The translations under genes were made by a program, and so were the position numbers. The notes under the pieces are model-generated. The model had not been told where the DNA came from. It worked only from the letters and a program-made list of their open reading frames with translations, and did not search any database. DNA of 14,696 nucleotides. It comes from Dehalococcoidales bacterium. GTDB lineage: Bacteria; Chloroflexota; Dehalococcoidia; Dehalococcoidales; RBG-16-60-22. Where the stretch lies: NCBI GenBank assembly GCA_030628245.1, contig DAOVRI010000016.1, positions 1 to 14,696 of the forward strand, in the 5' to 3' direction. Positions 7,027-13,648 of this stretch are shown here, in pieces; position 1 is the stretch's first letter, and the number at the start of each line of letters is the position of its first letter.

Positions 7027-7502
7027 CCAACCCCTTTATTTCTAAGAGCTTCAGCCACATGTTTGGGAACGAGGCTGTTGATATCGCCTCCCAGGCCGGC
7101 GACCTCTTTCATCAGGCTGGAACTGAGGAACTGGTACTCCTGGCTGGCCATGAAGCAGACAAGCTCCAGTCCCGGGTAGAGCTTCCGGTTTAACATGGCC
7201 ATTTCAAATTCCCTCTCGTAATCGGCGCTCATTCTCAGTCCGCGTACCAGGACATGGGCATTGACCTGCCTGGCGAAGTCCACGGTTATATTATCGTATG
7301 GCTTTACCTCGATATTGGGTAAATGGGCTACAGCGCGCGTGGCCAGGTCTACCCGCTCCTCAAGGGTGAAGGTAAGACGTTTATCCGGCGTGGCAAAGAT
7401 GCCGATAATAATTTTATCAAAAAGTTTGGAAGCCCTGGTAGCAATATCGATATGCCCGTTGGTTATGGGGTCAAAGCTACCCGGATAGAGAGCTATAATC
7501 AA
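7017..7502 (-). CDS. coaD: Phosphopantetheine adenylyltransferase
   Basis: It transfers AMP from ATP to 4'-phosphopantetheine, forming dephospho-CoA, the penultimate and often regulated step of CoA synthesis. The 161-residue length is standard. The nucleotidyltransferase signature GSFDPITNGH is at 8-17, the substrate/ATP segment HVLVRGLR at about 84-91, and the C-terminal SSSLMKEVA stands where the family has an ISST-V-R-type ATP contact. The start is TTG, not ATG: MIIALYPGSFDP is the family start, and AAGGAGG (7510-7516) lies exactly 7 bases upstream. The TTG overlaps the rsmD stop as TTGA (4-base overlap), so translation is probably coupled. The partner enzyme CoaE is encoded at the right edge of the window. 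Confidence 0.97.
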   Translation of the reverse strand: MIIALYPGSFDPITNGHIDIATRASKLFDKIIIGIFATPDKRLTFTLEERVDLATRAVAHLPNIEVKPYDNITVDFARQVNAHVLVRGLRMSADYEREFEMAMLNRKLYPGLELVCFMASQEYQFLSSSLMKEVAGLGGDINSLVPKHVAEALRNKGVGKQ

Positions 7503-8053
7503 GGCTTGACCTCCTTCTGGTATATTGAAATACAGCTGTCGCCGTGGCGGTGCTCTTTAACAAGGTTTATGGTGGCGTAGCTCGGACTAAGGGGTAAGTG
7601 TGGGGAGTGGGTCACGACTACCGTTGTCTCTGTGCCGACCAGTCTGGAGGTTGCCAGTTGTGTGATGAAATTACCTATAGACGTATTAGAATAGGGTGGG
7701 TCCATCAATATAATGTTGTACTCCTTCTCAATAAAGGAAAGTGCCTTGACGACGTCACAGCAGTAAATGTGGGCCTGTGCTGACAGTTTCGTCTTCTCCA
7801 GATTTTCCTTAATTATACCACAACACCTTGGTTCGCTTTCAACAAAGTCCACCCAGCCGGCGCCGCGACTGAGAGCTTCAATGCCCAGGGCACCGCTGCC
7901 GGAGAAAAGGTCAAGTACCTGAGACCAGTCATCGGCAACATTTTCCAGGATGGAAAAGATGGCACCGCGTACCAGGTCTGTTGCCGGGCGGGTTGTCGTT
8001 CCTCTCGGGAATTTCAGTCGATGTCCTTTTGCCTTGCCTGTAATAACTCGCAT
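7499..8053 (-). CDS. rsmD: 16S rRNA (guanine966-N2)-methyltransferase
   Basis: An S-adenosylmethionine-dependent methyltransferase that modifies G966 of 16S rRNA during small-subunit maturation. At 184 residues it has the normal length. The N-terminus MRVITGKAKGHRL and R-P-A-T-D-L-VRGAIFSIL (about 22-36) are RsmD hallmarks. Motif I is VLDLFSGSGALGIEALSRGA (46-65) and the catalytic motif is DPPY (118-121). The start ATG has no clear Shine-Dalgarno; GGAT just upstream is weak. A promoter lies about 60-90 bases upstream and the gene leads the rsmD-coaD pair, a widespread arrangement. Confidence 0.95.
   Translation of the reverse strand: MRVITGKAKGHRLKFPRGTTTRPATDLVRGAIFSILENVADDWSQVLDLFSGSGALGIEALSRGAGWVDFVESEPRCCGIIKENLEKTKLSAQAHIYCCDVVKALSFIEKEYNIILMDPPYSNTSIGNFITQLATSRLVGTETTVVVTHSPHLPLSPSYATINLVKEHRHGDSCISIYQKEVKP
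7510..7516 (-). promoter_or_regulatory. Shine-Dalgarno for coaD inside the rsmD 3' end
   Basis: AAGGAGG on the minus strand, 7 bases before the TTG start. It is the evidence that TTG 7500-7502 is the initiation codon. Confidence 0.85.
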
Positions 8054-8114
8054 ATCCGGTGGGATGCATCTTTAATATCGAAGCCCGTCTTAATCAATAA
8101 AACCGCTAAATAAT

Positions 8115-8144
8115 AGGATAACCAGATAGTATGGAGTTTGTCAA
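8115..8144 (-). promoter_or_regulatory. Promoter for rsmD-coaD(-ferredoxin)
   Basis: TTGACA (8139-8144), 18-base spacer, TATCCT (8115-8120) on the minus strand. The -35 is perfect; the -10 matches 4/6. It starts about 20 bases after the ftsZ terminator stem, separating the division operon from the rsmD unit. Confidence 0.65.
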
Positions 8145-8153
8145 CAGAACCCT

Positions 8154-8190
8154 TAAAACAGGAAAGCTGCGGGCGGTTACCGCCCGCAGC
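8154..8190 (-). terminator. Intrinsic terminator of the division operon
   Basis: On the minus strand GCTGCGGGCGG, loop TAA, CCGCCCGCAGC (8166-8190): a perfect 11-bp GC-rich stem, followed by TTTCCTGTTTT. It lies about 118 bases after the ftsZ stop. The gap between ftsZ and this stem shows no gene. Confidence 0.85.
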
Positions 8191-8307
8191 CATTTTGGTA
8201 TCTCAGAAGATTGATACTACTTATACTTTATCATACCGAGCATCGTCTGCTCATGCCTGTCCCCACTACCTATGATTACTTACCGTCAACTGCATTCACG
8301 GGAATAA

Positions 8308-9438
8308 TTACACAAAGTGATGCTGTTTTACCGGTTCCGCCGGTACTTCGGCCGGGGTAATCGTATGGCGCCGGTGATTAAACAACGGGCGGCGCAGGAA
8401 GGAAGGCATATCCAGTTCGTCTTCGGTCTTCATGTTTCTGAGCAGCTTGGTAAGCTCGTCTTCCTCTCCGTCTTTACCCATACCCAGCTTGGCATGGAAT
8501 CCGGTGGTAATCAGGGTAATCCTTACTTCATTTTCCATAGACGGGTCATTGGCGACACCGAAAATGATGTTGGCATCGGGGTCTACGGCGCCTTTGATGA
8601 CATCGGCAGCCTGGTTGACTTCGAACAGGGAGAGGTTGTTACCGCCGACGACGTTGAACAGGACGGCCTTGGAGCCCTCGATGGAAACATCCAGCAGCGG
8701 GCTGGCCAGCGCTTCTTTGGCGGCATCGGTAGCCCGGTTCTGTCCGGAACCCGTACCGATAGACATCCAGGCCGGGCCGGCGTCTTTCATGATTGCCTTG
8801 ACATCGGCAAAATCGAGGTTAATCATGCCGGGAGTAGTGATAACCTCGGCGATTGCCTGAACGCCGTGCCTCAGCACATCATCGGCCAGTTTGAAGGCGC
8901 TGTCCACTCCGGTCTTCTGGTCGCAGAGCGTCAGCAGGCGGTCGTTGGGGATGATAATCAGGGTGTCAACCTTATCTAACAAGTGGTTGATACCGTCTTC
9001 CGCCGTCTCCGTGCGGTGAGCACCTTCAAAGGTGAACGGTTTGGTGACCACGGCTATGGTGAGGGCACCGCTATGCTTGGATATTTCCGAAATGATAGGG
9101 GCTGCTCCGGTGCCGGTGCCGCCGCCCATGCCGGCGGTGATAAATACCATGTCTGCCCCGGAAACGAGCTCCTTCAAATCGTCGCGGTTTTCCTCGGCCG
9201 CTTTCGCCCCTATGTTGTGGTCACCGCCCGCGCCCAGACCCTTGGTGAGTTTGGCCCCAAGCTGCACGCATATCGGTGCCTCGCAGACAGCCAGTGCCTG
9301 AGCATCGGTATTCATGGCGATGAATTCCACACCCTGAATATCCTCTCTGACCATACGGGTTACGGCGTTGCTGCCGCCACCACCCAGACCAATAACCTTA
9401 ATCTTAGCCGGATTCGCAACAAAACTTGTTCTTGCCAT
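8308..9438 (-). CDS. ftsZ: Cell division GTPase FtsZ
   Basis: The tubulin homologue that forms the cytokinetic ring. The protein has 376 residues. It contains the nucleotide-binding GLGGGGSNAV (17-26), the tubulin signature GGGTGTG (105-111) and the catalytic synergy loop NLDFAD (207-212), with both acidic residues present. A C-terminal peptide, DELDMPSFLRRP (340-351), matches the conserved tail that binds FtsA and other partners. Two points are odd: the linker between core and this peptide is only about 24 residues, and 25 further residues ending QHHFV follow it. The start ATG has AGGAGGAGG immediately upstream. It is the last gene of the mraZ-rsmH-ftsA-ftsZ run, 54 bases after ftsA, and is followed by a strong terminator. 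Confidence 0.98.
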   Translation of the reverse strand: MARTSFVANPAKIKVIGLGGGGSNAVTRMVREDIQGVEFIAMNTDAQALAVCEAPICVQLGAKLTKGLGAGGDHNIGAKAAEENRDDLKELVSGADMVFITAGMGGGTGTGAAPIISEISKHSGALTIAVVTKPFTFEGAHRTETAEDGINHLLDKVDTLIIIPNDRLLTLCDQKTGVDSAFKLADDVLRHGVQAIAEVITTPGMINLDFADVKAIMKDAGPAWMSIGTGSGQNRATDAAKEALASPLLDVSIEGSKAVLFNVVGGNNLSLFEVNQAADVIKGAVDPDANIIFGVANDPSMENEVRITLITTGFHAKLGMGKDGEEDELTKLLRNMKTEDELDMPSFLRRPLFNHRRHTITPAEVPAEPVKQHHFV

Positions 9439-9492
9439 CTCCTCCTCCTTTCACTGGTGCTATAATTAATTTCTTGTTTTTATTTCGTATTA

Positions 9493-10710
9493 TTAATGGA
9501 ACAGTTTTCTAAGCTGGGACGCCAGACGGTTCAGAGCACCGCCGAACATTCCTGACCTCCAGTGTTTTTTACCTTCATGCTTGGCTCCCCAGAGCAGGAG
9601 ACCAACGCTGGTAGAATATGCCGGGTCTCGAAGCACATCAGCGATGCCATGGACATCAGTGGGAGCTCCTACCCTTACCGGGAGCCTGAGGATTTCGCGT
9701 CCCATGGCAGCCATGCCGGAAAGGTTGGAACTGCCACCCGTGAGCACCAGCCCGGCTGGTACCAGTGCTTCATAGTCTGAGTTCGGCATTTCCAGGAGGA
9801 TAAGCTTTAAAACTTCCTCGACTCTGGCCCTGATGATGTCACATAAGTCCTGGTAAGAGACGCCGTGTCCGTCTTGGGATATGGCCGGCGCGGTATCCGC
9901 CTGGCCTTCGTAAACCGGCATGACACTGCCGTACTTTTTCTTCATCTCCTCGGCGATTTCAAACGGCAGTCCCAGGCCAATGGCGACATCACGGGTAAGC
10001 TGATAACCGGCTACCGGCAGGATGGAAGTATGCCAGATGCTGCCTTCCCTGAAGACGGCAACATCCGTGGTCCCGCCGCCGATATCGGCCATTATCACGC
10101 CTACCTGTTTCTCGTCTTCGGTGAGAATTGCCTCACTGCTGGCCAGGGGTTCGAGGACGAGGTCCTCGATGTCTATCCCGATGCTGCGGATGCATTTTAC
10201 AAGATTCTGAACGGAGGTAACGGCAGCTGTTATGACGTGCGTTTCCACGTCGAGACGGAATCCATGCATGCCTACAGGATTCTTGACACCGGGCTGGCCA
10301 TCGACGGCGTAGCTGCGGGGGATGACATGAAGCAGCTTTCTGTCGCCGGCAGTTTTCACGCTCTGGGCAGTGGCTAGGACGCGTTTCAGGTCATCAGGAC
10401 GCACGACGCGGTCGTTACGTGTGATGGCAACTACGCCGCGGTTATTCATCGAGGCAACATGACGGCCGGTAACGCCGACATAGGCCGATTCCAGTTTGTA
10501 GTCGCTGGTCTGTTCCGCCTTTCTCACTGAATCGCGAATTGATTCTCTGGCTTCATTGATATTGACCACCAGACCCTTATGCAGTCCTCTGGATGGGGCA
10601 ACACCGACACCCACAACCCGGGGGCTGCCGCCGTCACTGACATCCGCCAGTATCGTGCATATCTTGGTGGTACCAACATCAATAGAAGCTACAACATTTC
10701 GTCTTTTCAT
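9493..10710 (-). CDS. ftsA: Cell division protein FtsA
   Basis: The actin-like ATP-binding protein that tethers FtsZ filaments to the membrane. It has 405 residues. Phosphate-1 motif DVGTTKIC (11-18), phosphate-2 motif DIGGGTTDVAVF (209-220) and adenosine motif LTGGSSNLSGM (323-333) are all present. The family's 1C subdomain lies between the first two. The last 15 residues (ALNRLASQLRKLF) form the amphipathic helix used as membrane anchor. The start ATG has AGGAGGG 5 bases upstream. In most bacteria FtsA also recruits peptidoglycan enzymes; here no such genes accompany it, so its role may be limited to ring anchoring. An inverted repeat and an orphan start-stop element lie in the 88-base gap before it. 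Confidence 0.97.
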   Translation of the reverse strand: MKRRNVVASIDVGTTKICTILADVSDGGSPRVVGVGVAPSRGLHKGLVVNINEARESIRDSVRKAEQTSDYKLESAYVGVTGRHVASMNNRGVVAITRNDRVVRPDDLKRVLATAQSVKTAGDRKLLHVIPRSYAVDGQPGVKNPVGMHGFRLDVETHVITAAVTSVQNLVKCIRSIGIDIEDLVLEPLASSEAILTEDEKQVGVIMADIGGGTTDVAVFREGSIWHTSILPVAGYQLTRDVAIGLGLPFEIAEEMKKKYGSVMPVYEGQADTAPAISQDGHGVSYQDLCDIIRARVEEVLKLILLEMPNSDYEALVPAGLVLTGGSSNLSGMAAMGREILRLPVRVGAPTDVHGIADVLRDPAYSTSVGLLLWGAKHEGKKHWRSGMFGGALNRLASQLRKLFH

Positions 10711-10723
10711 CTGCCCTCCTTAG

Positions 10724-10759
10724 TAACTGGATTTTGATTCCCTTTTCGGTACCCAGTTA
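10724..10759 (-). other. Inverted repeat in the ftsA leader
   Basis: TAACTGG and CCAGTTA (plus-strand 10724-10730 and 10753-10759) form a perfect 7-bp inverted repeat around 22 bases. One arm ends 4 bases from the ftsA ribosome site, so folding could affect ftsA translation. Confidence 0.4.
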
Positions 10760-10780
10760 TTACATATAGGTAACCTCCTT
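10760..10780 (-). other. Orphan Shine-Dalgarno with ATG-TAA start-stop
   Basis: On the minus strand AAGGAGG (10774-10780), 8 bases, ATG (10763-10765), then TAA (10760-10762) immediately. The signal is ideal for initiation but encodes only methionine. It lies between rsmH and ftsA. No other start is at usable distance from this site. Confidence 0.5.
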
Positions 10781-10798
10781 ATCTGACTTTGCCGTATA

Positions 10799-11851
10799 CT
10801 AGGCCGCTAAAAAGGCCATTCTGATTTTTTGTAATAAAGCCGGCCTTCGCCAGCCTCTGGACTTGGCGATGGTTATGAAGGCGTGGTCCTCGGGGGTTGC
10901 ATAGCAATCATCTTGGATAATAATGCGCTCGGCCGCTCTCAATTTGGCGCTGCGGCTGCGCGGGTTAAGTTGAATCTCCGTGGTGGTAGGGGTAATAACT
11001 TTCTTATTGATTAGTCTTAAGCGCGGCGTGTGGCCGCAGATGCAGGTAGGGGTTCCCGGAGGGCAGATGCAGCTTCTGGCTTCTCTTTGCATAAATTGCT
11101 TGACAATGCGGTCTTCTAATGAATGATAGGTAATAACAACCAGCCTGCCCTCGTAGCCGAGTAGGTCAACCGCTTGTCTCAGGGCTGCTTCCAGGTGCTC
11201 AAGTTCATGGTTGACGGCGATGCGTAGTGCCTGGAAGGTCTTGGTGGCCGGATGTAGCCTACCTCTCCGGCCGACAGCCTTCTCTATCAGCTGGGCCAGC
11301 TGGCGTGTAGTCTCTATCGGGCGTTCCTTTACAATGTGCTGAGCGATGCGGCGGCTGTGGCCTTCCTCGCCATAGGTTTTAATAAGGTGGGCCAGCCTCG
11401 CCTCAGAGGTGGTATTAACGATATCGGCGGCGGTAATCTTCTGGTTGGGGTTGAACCGCATATCCAGCGGGGCGTCATGCTGAAAGCTGAAACCGCGACC
11501 GTTACCGTTGAGCTGCATTGAGGAGAGACCCAGGTCGAAAAGGATACCGTGTACCGGGAAAAAATCGGATTTAATGCAGATAGACTGCAAATTAACGAAG
11601 TTATCATTTACCAGTAGGGTGGAGTCTTTATAGTGCTGGAGTCTTTCCCTGGCTGTTTCTATGGCATTGGGGTCGGCATCGATACCCAGCAACTGTCCGC
11701 CGGGCGAGCCGTGGTCCAGAATGGCGGTGGCATGCCCCGCGCTGCCCAGCGTGCAATCGATATAGCGGCCACCTGGCTGGACGGCCAGTGCCCTGAGCGC
11801 CTCTGAGAGTAGAACCGGAGTGTGGCTGGAAGCTGACCAGCGTTTTATCAT
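10799..11851 (-). CDS. rsmH: 16S rRNA (cytosine1402-N4)-methyltransferase
   Basis: Formerly MraW; it methylates N4 of C1402 in 16S rRNA using S-adenosylmethionine. It has 350 residues, longer than the usual ~310 because of a roughly 40-residue C-terminal extension (YATPEDHAFITIAKSRGW and a basic end). Conserved blocks: HTPVLLSEAL (10-19), YIDCTLGSAGHA as motif I (30-41), FDLGLSSMQL (104-113), DAPLDMRF (125-132), ATKTFQALRIAVN (201-213) and VVITYHSLEDRIVK (237-250). A CXC-X6-CXC cluster is at 259-271. The start ATG shares one base with the mraZ stop (TGATG), indicating coupled translation. Directly downstream comes ftsA, not ftsL. Confidence 0.97.
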   Translation of the reverse strand: MIKRWSASSHTPVLLSEALRALAVQPGGRYIDCTLGSAGHATAILDHGSPGGQLLGIDADPNAIETARERLQHYKDSTLLVNDNFVNLQSICIKSDFFPVHGILFDLGLSSMQLNGNGRGFSFQHDAPLDMRFNPNQKITAADIVNTTSEARLAHLIKTYGEEGHSRRIAQHIVKERPIETTRQLAQLIEKAVGRRGRLHPATKTFQALRIAVNHELEHLEAALRQAVDLLGYEGRLVVITYHSLEDRIVKQFMQREARSCICPPGTPTCICGHTPRLRLINKKVITPTTTEIQLNPRSRSAKLRAAERIIIQDDCYATPEDHAFITIAKSRGWRRPALLQKIRMAFLAA

Positions 11852-12276
11852 CAGCTATTCTCCAGGCTTTCAATAATCTGCCAGGCCTGTTCCTGGCTTA
11901 TATCCTTCTCTTCCTCCCAAAGTATTTTGTTCCATATCTCAAGGTAGGTATTGGAACCGGCGACGACAACTTCATCGACAATCTCGGCATGCTCGCGCAG
12001 CGGCGCCGGTATGGCAACCCGACCCTGATTATCTATCCTGGTGCTGAAGGCCGTAGCGAAGAGGGCACGGCTCAGCTTCCTCATTTTACTGCGTGATAGC
12101 GGGCTATTGGTGAGCGTGGTGGAGAGTTTCCTCCATTCCGGTACTGTATATACAGTGATGCATTTTTCGACTCCGGGTGTCAGTACCACGCCGTCTTTCA
12201 GGGCGTTGCGGAACTTGGGTGGGAGGGGCACCCTGCCTTTTTCGTCTATCTTGTAATCAAACTCTCCGTAAAACAT
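11851..12276 (-). CDS. mraZ: Transcriptional regulator MraZ
   Basis: A 141-residue DNA-binding protein, first gene of the division cluster in most bacteria and known as a repressor or regulator of its own operon. It has two SpoVT/AbrB-type swapped-hairpin domains: MFYGEFDYKIDEKGRVPLP at the N-terminus and TRIDNQGRVAIPAPLREHA at about 79-97. The R residues of the two KGR/QGR turns are the known DNA-contacting positions of the family. The C-terminus (VVAGSNTYLEIWNKILW) is typical. Its promoter carries a phased array of TGGKN-type boxes (12290-12344), the expected binding site, so autoregulation is likely. The ribosome site is either GAGG 3 bases or TAGGA about 11 bases before the ATG. Confidence 0.96.
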   Translation of the reverse strand: MFYGEFDYKIDEKGRVPLPPKFRNALKDGVVLTPGVEKCITVYTVPEWRKLSTTLTNSPLSRSKMRKLSRALFATAFSTRIDNQGRVAIPAPLREHAEIVDEVVVAGSNTYLEIWNKILWEEEKDISQEQAWQIIESLENS

Positions 12277-12289
12277 AGCCTCAATTTCC

Positions 12290-12344
12290 TACCACTATTC
12301 ACCACAACTACCCATATTCCACCATTTTATAACACACTAACCCA
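12290..12344 (-). promoter_or_regulatory. MraZ-box array
   Basis: On the minus strand, moving toward mraZ, five-base boxes recur every 10 bp: TGGGT (12340-12344), TGTTA (12330-12334, degenerate), TGGTG (12320-12324), TGGGT (12310-12314), TGGTG (12300-12304), TGGTA (12290-12294). The last four are regular box-N5-box repeats of the type MraZ is known to bind. The first two lie in the promoter spacer and over the -10. Confidence 0.85.
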
Positions 12345-12354
12345 TGTTTGTCAA
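12326..12354 (-). promoter_or_regulatory. mraZ promoter
   Basis: TTGACA (12349-12354), 17-base spacer, TATAAA (12326-12331) on the minus strand, an 11/12 match to the SigA consensus. The predicted transcript start is near 12319, giving a leader of about 43 bases that contains most of the MraZ boxes. Confidence 0.88.
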
Positions 12355-12534
12355 GTCTTTTCAATGGTTTTTTAAGAAATTGTGACAAATTCGTGACATT
12401 TACGGGTAGTGAAGCTATCATTGAAGTTAAGAAAGAAAGAACAATAATTAGTGGGGAAGGGTGGGAGAGTTCTCAGGGGTTCCGTTTGCAGATGATTGAT
12501 GTTTTTTACCTCACCCCTGAGCTATCCTTCGTTT

Positions 12535-12647
12535 GTTATCTTTTCCTCCCCTTACCCTTGCTAAGGGTAAGGGGGTTCCACCCTGGAGGGATACAGGGGA
12601 TAGGGTTAATAAACACCGCGAGGGCGTTCTGGGTGGGAAAAGATAAC
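12535..12647. repeat. Nested inverted-repeat element, possibly MITE-like
   Basis: Outer arms GTTATCTTTTCC (12535-12546) and GGAAAAGATAAC (12636-12647) are a perfect 12-bp inverted repeat. Inside sits a perfect 12-3-12 palindrome (CCCCTTACCCTT, GCT, AAGGGTAAGGGG; 12548-12574) of the same design as the one at 1041-1067. No target-site duplication is visible at the flanks. Size about 113 bp. Confidence 0.5.
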
Positions 12648-12686
12648 CAAGATAAGGGCGATGGGGGAACAGGTTATAAACAATTT

Positions 12687-13586
12687 CTAAGAGGCGGCCT
12701 GAGTCGCTTCCTCCGCCTGGTCTACCTCCACCGCTTTGTTCATGGCCGCTATGGCCACTTCCAGTTGTCTATCATCGGGCTCCCCGGTAGTCATTGTCTG
12801 CATGAGCAGCCCGGGAGCCAGGATAATCTTCATAAACCAGTTATTGGCATGCTTGGCGCCGAAATAGATAACTTCATAGCCAAGCGCCATGATAACCGGG
12901 ATAAGGATAACGCGGGATGCAATCATCAGCCACAGGGTCTGGCGTCCCACGAAAGAAAAGACAACGATGGCGATTATTAGCACCAGAAACAAAAAACTGG
13001 TACCGCAGCGCACGTGGGCTGTGCTATAAGACTTGATGGACTCCACCTCCATCGGCACACCCGCCTCGTAAGCATTGACCGTTTTGTGTTCGGCCCCGTG
13101 ATAGGTGAAGACACGCTTGATATCGGGCAGGAGTGATATTACCTTGAGATAACCGATGAAAATACCCAGTCGTATCACGCCTTCGATGATATGAAATACC
13201 ACGGTGTTCGGTATGTAGTTATTCGCCAGCTTGGTAAGAAAAAGCGGGGCGAGAAAGAACAGGACAACCACCAGGACTACCGCCGAGGCAACCATGCCCC
13301 AGATTGCCTTGGTGGGTATCTCTTCTTCCTCTTCCTCCATGGCGACATTGGCCGAATAGAGCAGGCTCTTGATGCCGAGCACCATAGCCTCAATCAGAAT
13401 AACGACACCGCGTAGCAGAGGCATCCGCCTCATGCGGCTTGTGGTGAGAGACGGCAGCGGCTTGACATCAGTAGTCACTTCGCCGCCGGGTCGGCGGACC
13501 GCCGTGACTACCGAGCTGCGTCCGCGTATCATTACCCCTTCGATAACCGCCTGTCCGCCGTAGTTGTACTTCTTTTTATCCGCCAT
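12687..13586 (-). CDS. DUF1385 / YqhQ-like integral membrane protein
   Basis: A 299-residue membrane protein of unknown molecular function. The family is recognised by GGQAVIEGVMIRGRS near residue 10, then YHGAEHKTVNAYE and AHVRCGTSFLF in the centre, with conserved His, Glu and Cys residues that look like a metal or active site. At least four hydrophobic segments follow the first motif: IWGMVASAVVLVVVLFFL (about 95-117), one around IIEGVIRLGIFIGYL, LFLVLIIAIVVFSFV and LMIASRVILIPVIMALGY. An acidic EEEEEE run precedes the first. I choose ATG 13584-13586 (MADKKKYNYGGQA). A longer frame from TTG at 13619 would begin inside the rpmE terminator loop. No clear Shine-Dalgarno precedes the ATG, which sits about 16 bases after the terminator stem. 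The rpmE-DUF1385 order is seen in many bacteria. Confidence 0.9.
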   Translation of the reverse strand: MADKKKYNYGGQAVIEGVMIRGRSSVVTAVRRPGGEVTTDVKPLPSLTTSRMRRMPLLRGVVILIEAMVLGIKSLLYSANVAMEEEEEEIPTKAIWGMVASAVVLVVVLFFLAPLFLTKLANNYIPNTVVFHIIEGVIRLGIFIGYLKVISLLPDIKRVFTYHGAEHKTVNAYEAGVPMEVESIKSYSTAHVRCGTSFLFLVLIIAIVVFSFVGRQTLWLMIASRVILIPVIMALGYEVIYFGAKHANNWFMKIILAPGLLMQTMTTGEPDDRQLEVAIAAMNKAVEVDQAEEATQAAS

Positions 13587-13592
13587 ACTGCT

Positions 13593-13627
13593 TAAACAAA
13601 AAGGAGCGGAATATATCAACCGCTCCT
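13593..13627 (-). terminator. Intrinsic terminator of rplU-rpmA-rpmE
   Basis: On the minus strand AGGAGCGG, 10-base AT-rich loop, CCGCTCCT (13602-13627), then TTTTGTTT. The 8-bp GC-rich stem with T-run lies about 22 bases after the rpmE stop and only 16 bases before the ATG of the YqhQ-like gene. Confidence 0.85.
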
Positions 13628-13648
13628 GCCTTCCGGGAATATTGCCAT

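Larger units (their letters stand above)
12277..12686. other. 410-bp intergenic region between the YqhQ-like gene and mraZ
   Basis: Contents besides the mraZ promoter and boxes: a near-palindrome GAAATTGTGACAAATTC (12376-12392) overlapping two GTGACA direct repeats 11 bp apart (12382-12387, 12393-12398); a 9-bp inverted repeat CTCAGGGGT / ACCCCTGAG (12472-12480, 12513-12521) with a 32-base loop; and a nested repeat element (12535-12647). No supported gene is present. A long plus-strand open frame across it runs antisense into the next gene and has no coding features. Confidence 0.7.

Noticed and set aside
9439..9492. TATAAT-like sequence near 9460-9466 as a separate ftsZ promoter
   Set aside because: The hexamer reads on the plus strand, away from ftsZ, and no matching -35 is present on the minus strand at suitable spacing.
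12348..12980. 210-codon plus-strand frame covering the mraZ upstream gap and the end of the YqhQ-like gene
   Set aside because: Half is antisense to a conserved membrane protein and the rest spans inverted repeats. Composition is not protein-like and no ribosome site fits.
13587..13619. TTG start giving the YqhQ-like protein 11 more residues
   Set aside because: The codon lies in the loop of the rpmE terminator and the added residues are not part of the family N-terminus.
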